Shown here: positions 53,719 to 62,007 of the stretch, piece by piece
Layout: every line of letters begins with the position of its first letter
Numbering within the stretch: the first letter of the stretch is position 1
Assembly: GCF_016587355.1 (NCBI RefSeq)
Contig: NZ_BNJF01000002.1
Location: 496,001 to 560,000 of the forward strand
From: Ktedonospora formicarum
GTDB taxonomy: Bacteria; Chloroflexota; Ktedonobacteria; Ktedonobacterales; Ktedonobacteraceae
DNA length: 64,000 bases
Reading direction: 5' to 3'
The notes under the pieces: generated by a model
Told to the model about the DNA's origin: nothing
Databases searched by the model: none
The model's input: only the letters and a program-made list of their open reading frames with translations
Translations under genes and position numbers: made by a program

Positions 53719-53763
53719 TTAGCACCCGCCAGTCTTCAGATCTCGGAGGCTGGCGGGTGCTAA
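53719..53763. terminator. Bidirectional terminator hairpin
   Basis: TTAGCACCCGCCAG (53719-53732) pairs with its complement at 53750-53763. It lies between convergent genes and just overlaps the spacer before the XRE stop. Confidence 0.75.
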
Positions 53764-53764
53764 T

Positions 53765-54607
53765 TCATGTGGAGGAGCGGCTAATTGTTGTTTCCAGCAA
53801 GGCTCGTAGTTTCTTGCGGGATGCGTCATCAGGGGAATAGACGTTAATAGTGAGATCAGGGTTATTCATAACTTGCAAGGTCATTTGCTCAAACTCAAGC
53901 ATACCCAGTTCAGGGTGCTCGATACGTTTGTGACCATCGAGCGCGCTACGCACATAATGGTGGGGCCACCATTGGCGAAACTCGGGGCTTACTTGCTTCA
54001 AATCCTCGATCAGCGTCTCGAACCAATGATCACCGGGATAACGGGTGCTCGCTGCCCGAAATTCAGCCAGAGTCGCGCGTGCGATTGTCTCCCAATTGGG
54101 ACGCGTCCTTGCGGTTGGATTAGTGAAGAAACGCCATACCAGGTTACGCTCATTGGGGGTTGTGGCTTCCGAAAGGCTGAAGAGGGCATCTGCGACCCGG
54201 TTCCAGGCCAGATAATCATAGCGCCGCCCCATAACATATGCAGGCGAGGGATCAAGGTCAGAGAGCATTTGTTGGAGCGCGGGGCTGACTATCTCATCCG
54301 TAACGGGAAAAGCGGAGGGTAGTGGCTGCTCGGCAAGTAAAAAGAGGTGGCGGCGCTCATTTGGGGTTAGCTTGAGCGCTTGCGCGAGGCTCTCCAGGAC
54401 TTGCGCCGAAGGATGTACGTCCCGCCCCTGCTCCAGCCAGACATACCAGGAGGTGCCAATGTTGGCGAGTTGCGCAACCTCCTCGCGCCGTAGTCCGGGC
54501 GTCCTCCGACGCATGCCGGTTGGCAAGCCTACATCGGCAGGAGAGATGCGGGCACGTCGCTCACGCAAGAAATTGGCAAGTGTTTGACGGCGCTCACGCT
54601 GCTGCAT
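53765..54607 (-). CDS. XRE-family regulator with MmyB-like ligand-binding domain
   Basis: A 280-residue protein. The N-terminal helix-turn-helix has TPGLRREEVAQLANIGTSWY and VWLEQGRDVHPSAQVLESLA. The larger C-terminal part is the MmyB-like domain (GRRYDYLAWNRVADALFS, RYPGDHWFETLIEDLKQVSP), thought to bind fatty-acid-like ligands. It diverges from the LLM oxidoreductase gene, and such pairs commonly form a regulator/target unit. Confidence 0.9.
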   Translation of the reverse strand: MQQRERRQTLANFLRERRARISPADVGLPTGMRRRTPGLRREEVAQLANIGTSWYVWLEQGRDVHPSAQVLESLAQALKLTPNERRHLFLLAEQPLPSAFPVTDEIVSPALQQMLSDLDPSPAYVMGRRYDYLAWNRVADALFSLSEATTPNERNLVWRFFTNPTARTRPNWETIARATLAEFRAASTRYPGDHWFETLIEDLKQVSPEFRQWWPHHYVRSALDGHKRIEHPELGMLEFEQMTLQVMNNPDLTINVYSPDDASRKKLRALLETTISRSST

Positions 54608-54774
54608 CCTTAATGCTCCTCGATATCGTGGTGGTCAGAGACCTATGATCATAAAACCCTGGTTCGCATATCAGGTACAGAGTATAGTCAAGCCAGATGC
54701 TTGCGTCAAGTTGGCGCATATCCACACCAATAAAGCGGATATCTTGTTTGCATTTAGAAACGAAGGACTTACTC

Positions 54775-55716
54775 ATGTCTCTGAAATTTGGTTTATCTTT
54801 GCCGCAAGGCTGGACAATGGAACTGGCGGCTATCAAAGATCCAATCGAAGCCTACGAGTCGATGACCAGGGTCGCGCAGTTCGCCGACGAGTTGGGATTT
54901 GAGTCGGCATGGCTCGTCGACCACTTTCATACCATTCCCAGGCCTGCTCAGGAGATCACTTTTGAGTGCTGGACCACCACAGCCGCCCTCGCGCGCGACA
55001 CCAAACGTATTCGGATTGGTCAGATGGTTACCTGCAACGGCTACCGAAATCCCGCGCTCCTGGCGAAGATGGCAAGCACCGTCGATGTACTAAGTCATGG
55101 GCGACTTAACTTTGGCATCGGGGCTGGCTGGTTCGAGCATGAATACCGGGCCTACGGTTACGATTACCCCGACGCGCCCGACCGTCTACGCCGCCTGCGC
55201 GAAGCAGTACAGGTCATTCGCGCGATGTGGGAGCAAGAAGAGGCGGTCTTTGAGGGGAAATATTATCACGTACACGGAGCCATCAACCAACCGAAAGGGG
55301 TACAGAAACCACACATTCCCATGCTCATCGGCGGCAGCGGCGAACAGGTGACGCTCAAGTTAGTCGCGCAATATGGTGATGCCTGTAACATCTATGGTAA
55401 CCTGGAAACAATCAAGCATAAGTTCGCAATCCTCAAGGGGCATTGTGAAGCTATCGGGCGTGACTATAACAGCATCCGTCGCACAGTAACCCTAGCCTGC
55501 TCCCTTGGTGAGACCGACGATGAGGCAAGAGCAAAATTTCCGCCCGCGCTCATGAACCGCCCCGTCTCGGCGGGAGCGCTGATTGGTAGCCCGGATACCT
55601 TGCGCCAGCGCTTCGCTGAGTTGGAGGCGATAGGCGTCGAGGAAATCATACTCGGGTTCATTGATCCCCTACAACTGGACTTACTCCGCCTCTTTGCTCG
55701 CGAATTTATTGGGTAA
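54775..55716 (+). CDS. LLM-class F420-dependent oxidoreductase
   Basis: A 313-residue luciferase-like enzyme; ATG 54775 follows a GAAGGA site. Features are KFGLSLPQGW, ADELGFESAWLVDHFHT, RIRIGQMVTCNGYRNPALLA and GRLNFGIGAGWFEHEYRAYG. The family oxidises or reduces small substrates with F420 or FMN; this subgroup is generally called F420-dependent. It diverges from the XRE/MmyB regulator, 167 bases away. Confidence 0.88.
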   Translation: MSLKFGLSLPQGWTMELAAIKDPIEAYESMTRVAQFADELGFESAWLVDHFHTIPRPAQEITFECWTTTAALARDTKRIRIGQMVTCNGYRNPALLAKMASTVDVLSHGRLNFGIGAGWFEHEYRAYGYDYPDAPDRLRRLREAVQVIRAMWEQEEAVFEGKYYHVHGAINQPKGVQKPHIPMLIGGSGEQVTLKLVAQYGDACNIYGNLETIKHKFAILKGHCEAIGRDYNSIRRTVTLACSLGETDDEARAKFPPALMNRPVSAGALIGSPDTLRQRFAELEAIGVEEIILGFIDPLQLDLLRLFAREFIG

Positions 55717-55728
55717 AACGATGACATG

Positions 55729-55769
55729 AATCGCTCACACTTCCATCTAGCAGAAAGATGTGAGCGATT
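55729..55769. terminator. Hairpin between convergent genes
   Basis: AATCGCTCACA (55729-55739) pairs with TGTGAGCGATT (55759-55769), followed by TTCTGTT on the plus strand. Confidence 0.8.
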
Positions 55770-55774
55770 TTCTG

Positions 55775-56203
55775 TTAATCGGCAAGGTAGACCTTTAGAG
55801 CGGCTTCTCCGGCTTCGGCAATAATAGTATCCTGAGGAGATCTCACTCCGCTCACACCAATGGCTCCAACGACATGCTCACCCACGTACAAGGGTATACC
55901 ACCTTCCAGAGGAATCATGCCAGGCATACCAAGCACAACCATATTTCCCTTGTCTAGCAACTCTTCATGGAACTTTGTTGGTCGACGATACTGCACAGCA
56001 TGGGTAGCCTTCGCAATCGCCACATCGACACTAGAGTTCGCGTTCTGATCCATGCGCTGGAAATACAAAAGGCTACCACTGTCATCCACAATCGCAATGA
56101 CGACAGACCACTGATTTTCAACTGCTACTTCCTCTGCCGCCGCTGCGATCAATTTAGCTACTGCAAGCGTAAGAACAGGCTTTGTTGGAAGTTGGTGAGG
56201 CAC
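55775..56203 (-). CDS. GlcG/HbpS-family heme-binding-like protein
   Basis: A 142-residue protein from the GTG at 56203 (AAAGG 11 bases before); no ATG is available close to the family start. It has the DUF336 layout: LAVAKLIAAAAEEVAVENQW, SVVIAIVDDSGSLLYFQRMD, SVDVAIAKATHAVQYRRPT and GGIPLYVGEHVVGAIGVSG. Family members bind heme or act in glycolate-linked loci; the role here is unknown. No signal peptide is seen from this start. Confidence 0.8.
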   Translation of the reverse strand: MPHQLPTKPVLTLAVAKLIAAAAEEVAVENQWSVVIAIVDDSGSLLYFQRMDQNANSSVDVAIAKATHAVQYRRPTKFHEELLDKGNMVVLGMPGMIPLEGGIPLYVGEHVVGAIGVSGVRSPQDTIIAEAGEAALKVYLAD

Positions 56204-56400
56204 GTAATATTTTACCTTTCTTTTGTGCTTATAGAACGGTGAATTTGGGCCATTCCCCCGATAAACCTGAGAATTTCCAGGGATGCTATCTCTTCCGTGG
56301 CAAGGATACATGATCCAATTTCCAATTGCAAGCTACCTGAATTCCGATGGAAACTCTTATACAGTATTTTATGGCTTTAGCTTAATTCGCAGAGTTAATC

Positions 56401-57813
56401 TCAACTTCTCTTCATTCTGACAAAGAACAGAATGACCAGCAGGCCAAGCAATTGCACACCAGCGGTAAACAGGAGGGATTGATGCAGGCCAGAGATAAAA
56501 GAACTGTTAGCATTCAGAATCAGACCCAGTATGGCGACACCGAGTACAGCCCCAAGTTGACGGCTAGCGTTGAGCGCGCCAGAAGCAATACCAGCTTGCT
56601 CCTTCGATGCAGTGGTCATGATAGTAGTAATCAACGAGGGCAGCACTTGAGAAATGCCAAACCCAATCAGGATTAGGGCTATCGCAATAACAATATAGCT
56701 GGTATTGGTATCAGTCACAGACTGAAGTAGCATACCACCCATCACCAGAACAAAACCAGTTATCATTGGAAGCCGAGCTCCAAAGCGATTGACGAGGCGA
56801 CTGGTCAGAATCGGATTAAAGGTTATTGGCAATGTGAGTGGGAGAAAGGCCAGGCCAGCAATCAAAGCTGAATACCCAAGTCCCTGCTGAAAGAAAAGCG
56901 ACATGACAAATAGGATACCAGCCATACCGAAATTGATGAGCAGACCCGCAGCCATGCCAGCGCTAATGATGGGATTTGCGAAGAGCTTTAGCGGAAGCAT
57001 AGGACTATCAATACGAGACTCTATGATAAGGAACGCCACAGTGGAAACAATGGCTAATCCTAGCGCAATCAGAATGAGGGGCGAGCTCCAACCAAGATTC
57101 TGGCTTTCAATTAAGACATACGTCAGGGTGGCAATCATAAGAATGGCAAAGAACTGGCCTGCTGGGTCGAGTCGCTTCTGCTCATTGCGCCGCGTTTCGC
57201 GTACCAGGAACATAGTGAGAGCGATACAAATGAGAGCCACAGGCACATTGACGAGGAAGATACTGTGCCATCCCAGGGTATCGACCAGTATACCGCCAAA
57301 GACCGGGCCAGAGGCAAAGGCAATCCCTGTGATAGCCGCGTAAAGTCCAACTGCACGTGCCCGCTCAGCCGGATCACTAAACTCATGCGTGATAATCACC
57401 AGTGTGGTTGATGTGATAGCCGCTGCCCCTACACCAAGCAATGCACGCATGATGATTAGCACTTCAAGCGAAGGGGAGAACGAGGAGATACCAGAAGCCA
57501 GCATGAAAAGCACCAGACCACTGATAAAGATGCGTTTGGCCCCGAATTGATCGGCGAGGGCTCCCGCACTCAGCAACAGGCTGGCAAAGACCAGGGTATA
57601 AGCATTCACCACCCATTGCAAGCCCACAAGACCCCCACCCAGATCATGACTAATAGCCGGAAGCGACACATTCACAATGGTTCCATCCATAAGAACCATA
57701 AAGTAGCCTAGCGAGATAGCCGCTAATATAATGGACTTCCTCCAGCGCCCGGACCTTTCCGCGCGTGGGGCTACTTGAGAATCAGGAAGTAACATTGATG
57801 ATGTTTTTGCCAC
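56401..57813 (-). CDS. MFS exporter, DHA2 (EmrB/QacA) family
   Basis: A 470-residue, 14-helix exporter. GTG 57813 is six bases after GAGGAG; an ATG at 57795 is the alternative. Signature segments are VLMDGTIVNVSLPAISHDLG, AGALADQFGAKRIFISG and GPVFGGILVDTLGW. A 24-base perfect palindrome covers the leader directly before the ribosome site. A MerR regulator lies upstream on the same strand. Confidence 0.9.
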   Translation of the reverse strand: MAKTSSMLLPDSQVAPRAERSGRWRKSIILAAISLGYFMVLMDGTIVNVSLPAISHDLGGGLVGLQWVVNAYTLVFASLLLSAGALADQFGAKRIFISGLVLFMLASGISSFSPSLEVLIIMRALLGVGAAAITSTTLVIITHEFSDPAERARAVGLYAAITGIAFASGPVFGGILVDTLGWHSIFLVNVPVALICIALTMFLVRETRRNEQKRLDPAGQFFAILMIATLTYVLIESQNLGWSSPLILIALGLAIVSTVAFLIIESRIDSPMLPLKLFANPIISAGMAAGLLINFGMAGILFVMSLFFQQGLGYSALIAGLAFLPLTLPITFNPILTSRLVNRFGARLPMITGFVLVMGGMLLQSVTDTNTSYIVIAIALILIGFGISQVLPSLITTIMTTASKEQAGIASGALNASRQLGAVLGVAILGLILNANSSFISGLHQSLLFTAGVQLLGLLVILFFVRMKRS

Positions 57814-57825
57814 AAACAACTCCTC

Positions 57826-57849
57826 ACTATGACATCATGATGTCATAGT
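57826..57849. promoter_or_regulatory. 24-base perfect palindrome before the DHA2 gene
   Basis: ACTATGACATCA and its exact complement TGATGTCATAGT join without spacer. It starts two bases before the GAGGAG ribosome site and would overlap the transcription start, the ideal place for a TetR- or MarR-type repressor. Confidence 0.65.
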
Positions 57850-57987
57850 ATTAATAAATGCTGATGTTATTATCGCGTGGGTGATGGTAGAGACAGGCAA
57901 CAAAAGGTACACAATAGAGATGACCATAGCATTTTATGGATGCAAGATGGCTATTTTCTTTCAGCTAGAGGCTTCCAGGCATGTTCA

Positions 57988-58467
57988 CTACTGGCTTTCT
58001 ACCCTTGCGATCTTGTCTTCAAGCATCGCGAGGTGTTCCGCTGCTGTGAGTTCACCAATATTGAAACATTCAAGCTCAACCTCTTTCTTACGTGCGATTT
58101 GAGCCCGGTGAAGTTTGATCTTGGCATCGATGACTGCAAGATGCGCTTCAGTCTCATGCAGACGCTCCAGCACCTCTTGCTGATGCTGTTCCAGAAAGGC
58201 CAGGCGCTGCTCCAGGCTCTTTTCTCCCTGGCGGCGCAGGTTCGCGAACTCTTGCATCTTGCGAATCGACATACCAGTTGAGCGCAGTCGCCTCAACATT
58301 GATATCCAGGCCATATCCTGGTTGGTGTAGCGACGATGACCACTGCTTGCACGCTCTACACCATCAAGCAGCCCAATACGCTCATAGTAGCGCAATGTGT
58401 AGGCATTCACCCCTGTCGCTTCAGTAACCTGTTGAATGGTCAGTTCTTCTTCAACCTGTTGTGTCAT
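57988..58467 (-). CDS. MerR-family regulator
   Basis: A 159-residue protein; the ATG at 58467 lies eight bases after GGAGG. The helix-turn-helix reads LTIQQVTEATGVNAYTLRYY, followed by ERIGLLDGVER and a long coiled-coil dimer helix. No cysteine pair for metal binding is seen in the C-terminal part, so it is more like regulators of stress or drug efflux. It is upstream of the DHA2 gene on the same strand. Its promoter has a dyad between the -35 and -10 boxes. Confidence 0.9.
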   Translation of the reverse strand: MTQQVEEELTIQQVTEATGVNAYTLRYYERIGLLDGVERASSGHRRYTNQDMAWISMLRRLRSTGMSIRKMQEFANLRRQGEKSLEQRLAFLEQHQQEVLERLHETEAHLAVIDAKIKLHRAQIARKKEVELECFNIGELTAAEHLAMLEDKIARVESQ

Positions 58468-58490
58468 GTTCTCTACCTCCATGGAAGCAG

Positions 58491-58519
58491 TGTATAATCT
58501 AGAGCGCACTCTAAGTCAA
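58491..58519 (-). promoter_or_regulatory. MerR-type promoter with dyad in the spacer
   Basis: On the minus strand TTGACT (complement of 58514-58519) and TATACA (complement of 58491-58496) are 17 bases apart, and TAGAG-TGCG-CTCTA fills the spacer. This is the usual place of a MerR operator, though most MerR-activated promoters have 19-20 bases; at 17 the protein may mainly repress its own gene. Confidence 0.65.
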
Positions 58520-58570
58520 GAGCATAGTGACGAGTTTTCCAAGCCCTTAGAAAACTCGTCACTATGCTCT
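58519..58570. terminator. Terminator of the upstream kinase gene
   Basis: Perfect 20-base arms (58519-58538 and 58551-58570). It abuts the -35 box of the MerR promoter and would shield it from the gene upstream. Confidence 0.75.
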
Positions 58571-58719
58571 AATATATAAAGTTCCTATTACGCGACCTCC
58601 TGCTTCATAAAGCGTTCGCCAAGGCATCCATATGCTTCTTCTTCAAACTACTTTAGTGTTGCGCAACATCTAAGTATCCCAGGCAGATAATTTCCAGGTT
58701 AATGAGAGGCTTGTCCAGG

Positions 58720-59313
58720 CTAGCATTCCTTGCTGGGGAAAAGATAACGAAGAATCTCATCAACTGTTTCCTCTGGCGTTTGTTCAGAGGAGTCGATCCA
58801 ATATCCAATTCCGTTCATGGTCGTGCGCAAAACATCATCGAGATACACAGCCCAGTCTTCTCCAAGGGGGCGTTTACTTCGATTCCTGTCACGCTGTTGG
58901 GCGACAACCTCAACACGGGGAGCTAGCACAATCAATGTGTAAGGCAGACTATACAAATGAGCTTGCACAGTAGGCCATTCTTCGCCTGTGATAATATCGT
59001 CGAGCACAACAGTAAAGCCAGCCTCCAGAAAGGAGCGACCTAAAAGGCACATATGCCGCTGACGTAACTCATACTGGCGCGCGGTCTCTCCTGAGAGTTC
59101 ACCGGGCTCTTTTGCACCTTCACTTCCAGACACGATCATATGCTGAAGGGTATCCGCCTCAACATGTACCCCTCGCTCAAATCGCTCAGCGAGCAAGTGT
59201 GATACTGTCGATTTCCCAGCAGCTTGAATGCCAGTAACAAGGATTATCCTCTCTTGCATGGGAAGTGAAGCACATGGCTCCTGTTGGTCCAATCGCTGAT
59301 TCACTGAACACAT
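58720..59313 (-). CDS. P-loop kinase of the chloramphenicol phosphotransferase-like type
   Basis: A 197-residue protein with Walker A GIQAAGKST near residue 28, FTVVLDDII as the Walker B-like strand and an RDRNRSKRPLGE lid segment. The overall layout is like small kinases such as CPT or gluconate kinases. Start at 59313 with AGAGGG. The substrate is unknown. A TetR gene lies 70 bases upstream on the same strand. Confidence 0.75.
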   Translation of the reverse strand: MCSVNQRLDQQEPCASLPMQERIILVTGIQAAGKSTVSHLLAERFERGVHVEADTLQHMIVSGSEGAKEPGELSGETARQYELRQRHMCLLGRSFLEAGFTVVLDDIITGEEWPTVQAHLYSLPYTLIVLAPRVEVVAQQRDRNRSKRPLGEDWAVYLDDVLRTTMNGIGYWIDSSEQTPEETVDEILRYLFPSKEC

Positions 59314-59383
59314 AATTCCCTCTTTAAGATGCAGGGTTTGACATTTACATCGGGCGGGCTACTCATGCATCCCTTTGGGGCAT

Positions 59384-59995
59384 TCATGGTAGATCATCTT
59401 CAATAGAGCGCTGAAGGGCGGCACCGATAATCCTCGTTAACTGTTCGTCAGGAAACTGAGCAAGCGACTCGCTGTGGATAAACGATTGCATAACACTCAG
59501 CCCAATAAGTTGCGAGAGGATTAGTTCAGCACGCAAATGGGCATCGGATCCACCAATGTAAGTTGCCATGGGTCCGAGGAAGTGCTCTTCCAATGCCTGA
59601 CGCAACAGATGAGAAACCTCGTCGCAATGGGCTGAGCGTATCATAATCATCAGCGGATCAGGAGTATTCAATTGTGCATGTGAGATAAAGCTATGAATGA
59701 GGCGTTGCCCCAATTCGGACAAATCACCTTCAAATGGCGATGGGCCACAATCGCTTCCTTCGATAGAGATGCTTGCCTGAAAAAGATCCTCTTTTGAGCC
59801 AAAATAGCGAATGACCAGCGCAGGGTCTATATGTGCCTGGGAAGCGATATCCCGTACAGTCACTCGTTCATAGCTATCCTGAGCAAAGAGTGTCCGTGCC
59901 GCGTGTAGGATGGCCTTCCGGGTCGCGGCTGCATCGCGTTCACGACGCTGTCGCGGACAACTCTGCGCATTCTTTAGCTTATCTCGTATGCTCAC
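59384..59995 (-). CDS. TetR-family regulator
   Basis: A 203-residue repressor starting at GTG 59995 (AGGAGA site). The N-terminal helix-turn-helix is ATRKAILHAARTLFAQDSYE, then VTVRDIASQAHIDPALVIRY, followed by a helical ligand domain. A pair of inverted operator candidates lies in the divergent spacer, so it probably controls both itself and the DoxX-type gene. Confidence 0.9.
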   Translation of the reverse strand: MSIRDKLKNAQSCPRQRRERDAAATRKAILHAARTLFAQDSYERVTVRDIASQAHIDPALVIRYFGSKEDLFQASISIEGSDCGPSPFEGDLSELGQRLIHSFISHAQLNTPDPLMIMIRSAHCDEVSHLLRQALEEHFLGPMATYIGGSDAHLRAELILSQLIGLSVMQSFIHSESLAQFPDEQLTRIIGAALQRSIEDDLP

Positions 59996-60262
59996 AACAA
60001 TCTCCTGGCAAACCTCCCATAAAGCATTATGCCTTCGCTTGCCTCTGGCTCACACACTCCGTCATCTTAGAGTTCATCCGAAAAAGCTATATCATTGGCG
60101 CGGCTGCCCTAATATGCTCAGGCTCTCAGATAAGGAATATATGCTCGTTACCTCTTCCTCCCAATCATAACACAATTTACTTGACCTCACAAACAAGGCA
60201 TGTCCGCTCTAGAAGCGACTTTACGCGCAAGACCTGACTCGCTCTACAGGCCCCATCACAGT

Positions 60263-60330
60263 TGTCAACGCTTGTTGACAAATACCTACATTATGGTTTA
60301 TAACTCATATTAAGTCAACAAGCGTTGACA
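60263..60330 (+). promoter_or_regulatory. doxX promoter between two inverted operator copies
   Basis: TGTCAACGCTTGTTGACA (60263-60280) and AGTCAACAAGCGTTGACA (60313-60330) are complements of each other apart from one end base, and each is itself a dyad. The TTGACA ending the first is a -35 box and TATAAC at 60299-60304 a -10 box, 18 bases apart; the second site lies after the expected start. A TetR dimer pair would block this promoter. Confidence 0.65.
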
Positions 60331-60391
60331 TTTAAGTTGAGCTACATTCAACCTTATTTTAAATGCGTTTACAGGGGAGGTTTGAACTACT

Positions 60392-60748
60392 ATGTTCTGG
60401 ATTGCCGTCGTTCTACAGATTTTGTTGGCTCTCGCTTTTCTAGGGTCCGGCGCTACCAAGTTGACTCGACAGAAGCAGATGGTAGACAATTTTGAGAACC
60501 GCTATCACTACCCACTCTGGTTCATGACAATCACTGGTGTGATTGAGGTTATTGCCGCGCTAGCTTTGATCGCAGGCATCTGGGCGCCTGTGCTAGCAAC
60601 ACTTGGGGTGCTCCTGGTAATATGTACCATGATTGGCGCAATCGCTACTCACATTCGGATAAAGGATACACTCCCGAACATCATAGCTCCCACGATCCTA
60701 TTCGTGCTTAGTGTTGTGCTACTCTTCGTCCATCAACCCATGATCTAA
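60392..60748 (+). CDS. DoxX-family membrane protein
   Basis: A 118-residue protein with four helices, starting after GGGGAGG. It has the family segments LALAFLGSGATKLTRQKQM and GVIEVIAALALIAGIW. DoxX proteins are small membrane proteins linked to redox or thiol stress in other bacteria. Regulation by the divergent TetR gene is strongly suggested by two operator copies around its promoter. Confidence 0.88.
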   Translation: MFWIAVVLQILLALAFLGSGATKLTRQKQMVDNFENRYHYPLWFMTITGVIEVIAALALIAGIWAPVLATLGVLLVICTMIGAIATHIRIKDTLPNIIAPTILFVLSVVLLFVHQPMI

Positions 60749-60867
60749 AAGCAGAAACAAAAAGGGTGGAGAGGAGCAGTGCTTCTTCTTCACCTTTTTT
60801 ATCAGCATTGGCTACAGCTCTATGTCTCTATATTCGAGAATTCGTTCCGTCTAAACACTATTCCAGG

Positions 60868-61671
60868 TCAATCAAACTGCACGCGCAGGTATGCGGTCCA
60901 ACTCTTGAAAAGATTGTGCGCAATGTGGACGAGGACTGCTACAAGCAGACCATATCTGAACATGATCAGAAAAAAGAACATTCCACTGTACCAGGACCAG
61001 ATCCAACCCATCCACCCTTGATATGAGTGCCCATCGCGAAACTTACCATTCGCGCTCAGGATCGCGGCCCCAACAACCCAACTATACTGATTACTGATAA
61101 GAATATCGTGTAGCTTGTAGAATGTTACAAAGTCCGCCGCCGGGATCAGTGCTTGTGTAAAAAGCCACTGCACCAGATTATGGCCCGCGAAACCCAGCAG
61201 GAGGTAATTAAGAACCGTCACACCTACAATATAGCTATAAAAAATCAGCCAGCGAAAGGCCAACTCTTCATAAAGTGCATAGAACGAATAATACCAGAGC
61301 GTGCGTTTGAAGAAATCACCTGTCTGCGACCAATAGTAACTGAAATCCCAACGATTCTCTTCTAATGTCGGACTAAACATCCAGTACAGCGCCGTCAGGA
61401 CCGTACCAACGAGGAAAGGCCAGATGTCACCCACTAGCTGCGAAGGGTTACCATGCAGGTTCCAAAAGGCGAATAGATCGAAGGGTATCACAGTGGGGCA
61501 AAGCCACTTGACCAGCAAAACCAGAGGGAGCGCTATAAAAACTGAGCTACAACCGCAAGGAATATTGTAGTTCTGAGAGGCATGAATGGGATTGCCATAT
61601 GAATCATAGACAACCTCTACTTGCTTATGAGGGAGAATCAACAAGAAAGGGCCTGGTAACATACGCCGCAT
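60868..61671 (-). CDS. CPBP-family intramembrane protease
   Basis: A 267-residue protein with about seven helices and an AAGGA site five bases before its start. The metalloprotease motifs are present: EELAFR (EExxxR) and HIAHNLF (HxxxN) near the end. The family includes CAAX proteases and bacteriocin-immunity proteins. The N-terminus has an unusual hydrophilic region with CGC. Substrate unknown. Confidence 0.75.
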   Translation of the reverse strand: MRRMLPGPFLLILPHKQVEVVYDSYGNPIHASQNYNIPCGCSSVFIALPLVLLVKWLCPTVIPFDLFAFWNLHGNPSQLVGDIWPFLVGTVLTALYWMFSPTLEENRWDFSYYWSQTGDFFKRTLWYYSFYALYEELAFRWLIFYSYIVGVTVLNYLLLGFAGHNLVQWLFTQALIPAADFVTFYKLHDILISNQYSWVVGAAILSANGKFRDGHSYQGWMGWIWSWYSGMFFFLIMFRYGLLVAVLVHIAHNLFKSWTAYLRVQFD

Positions 61672-62007
61672 TGGTTTCCTTCCCGATGCTTGCTAGCAAA
61701 AGCACAGCCTACAACAACGCATTGGAAATACAACCCCTACTTCCATAGACGCAATCATCCAGGCTTTTGCAATTTCCGGGGCAGGATAGCTCACGCTTGT
61801 ACCAATCACGGAGACGTAACCACTCACACTCAAACCGCAAGTATAACTGGAGCTTGAGAAAGGCAAAATTAGATAATGGGTGTTGTTATACAAGCGACTG
61901 GACCAATTATATCATAGGATGAGTTGATGATAATCCCATTGCCATCGCGCCCTACGCCTGCTATAGTGATGGTCAACCGTCAACATGAAATGAGGTAGGA
62001 AAAGCAC
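61672..62007. other. Spacer before the methyltransferase gene
   Basis: 336 bases without a supported gene. A 66-codon frame on the minus strand (61693-61893) has no clear start site and no recognisable features. The end carries GAGGTAGGA, the ribosome site of the methyltransferase gene. Confidence 0.4.

Noticed and set aside
61693..61893. 66-codon minus-strand frame between the protease and methyltransferase genes
   Set aside because: No ribosome site, no recognisable features, and low support from composition.
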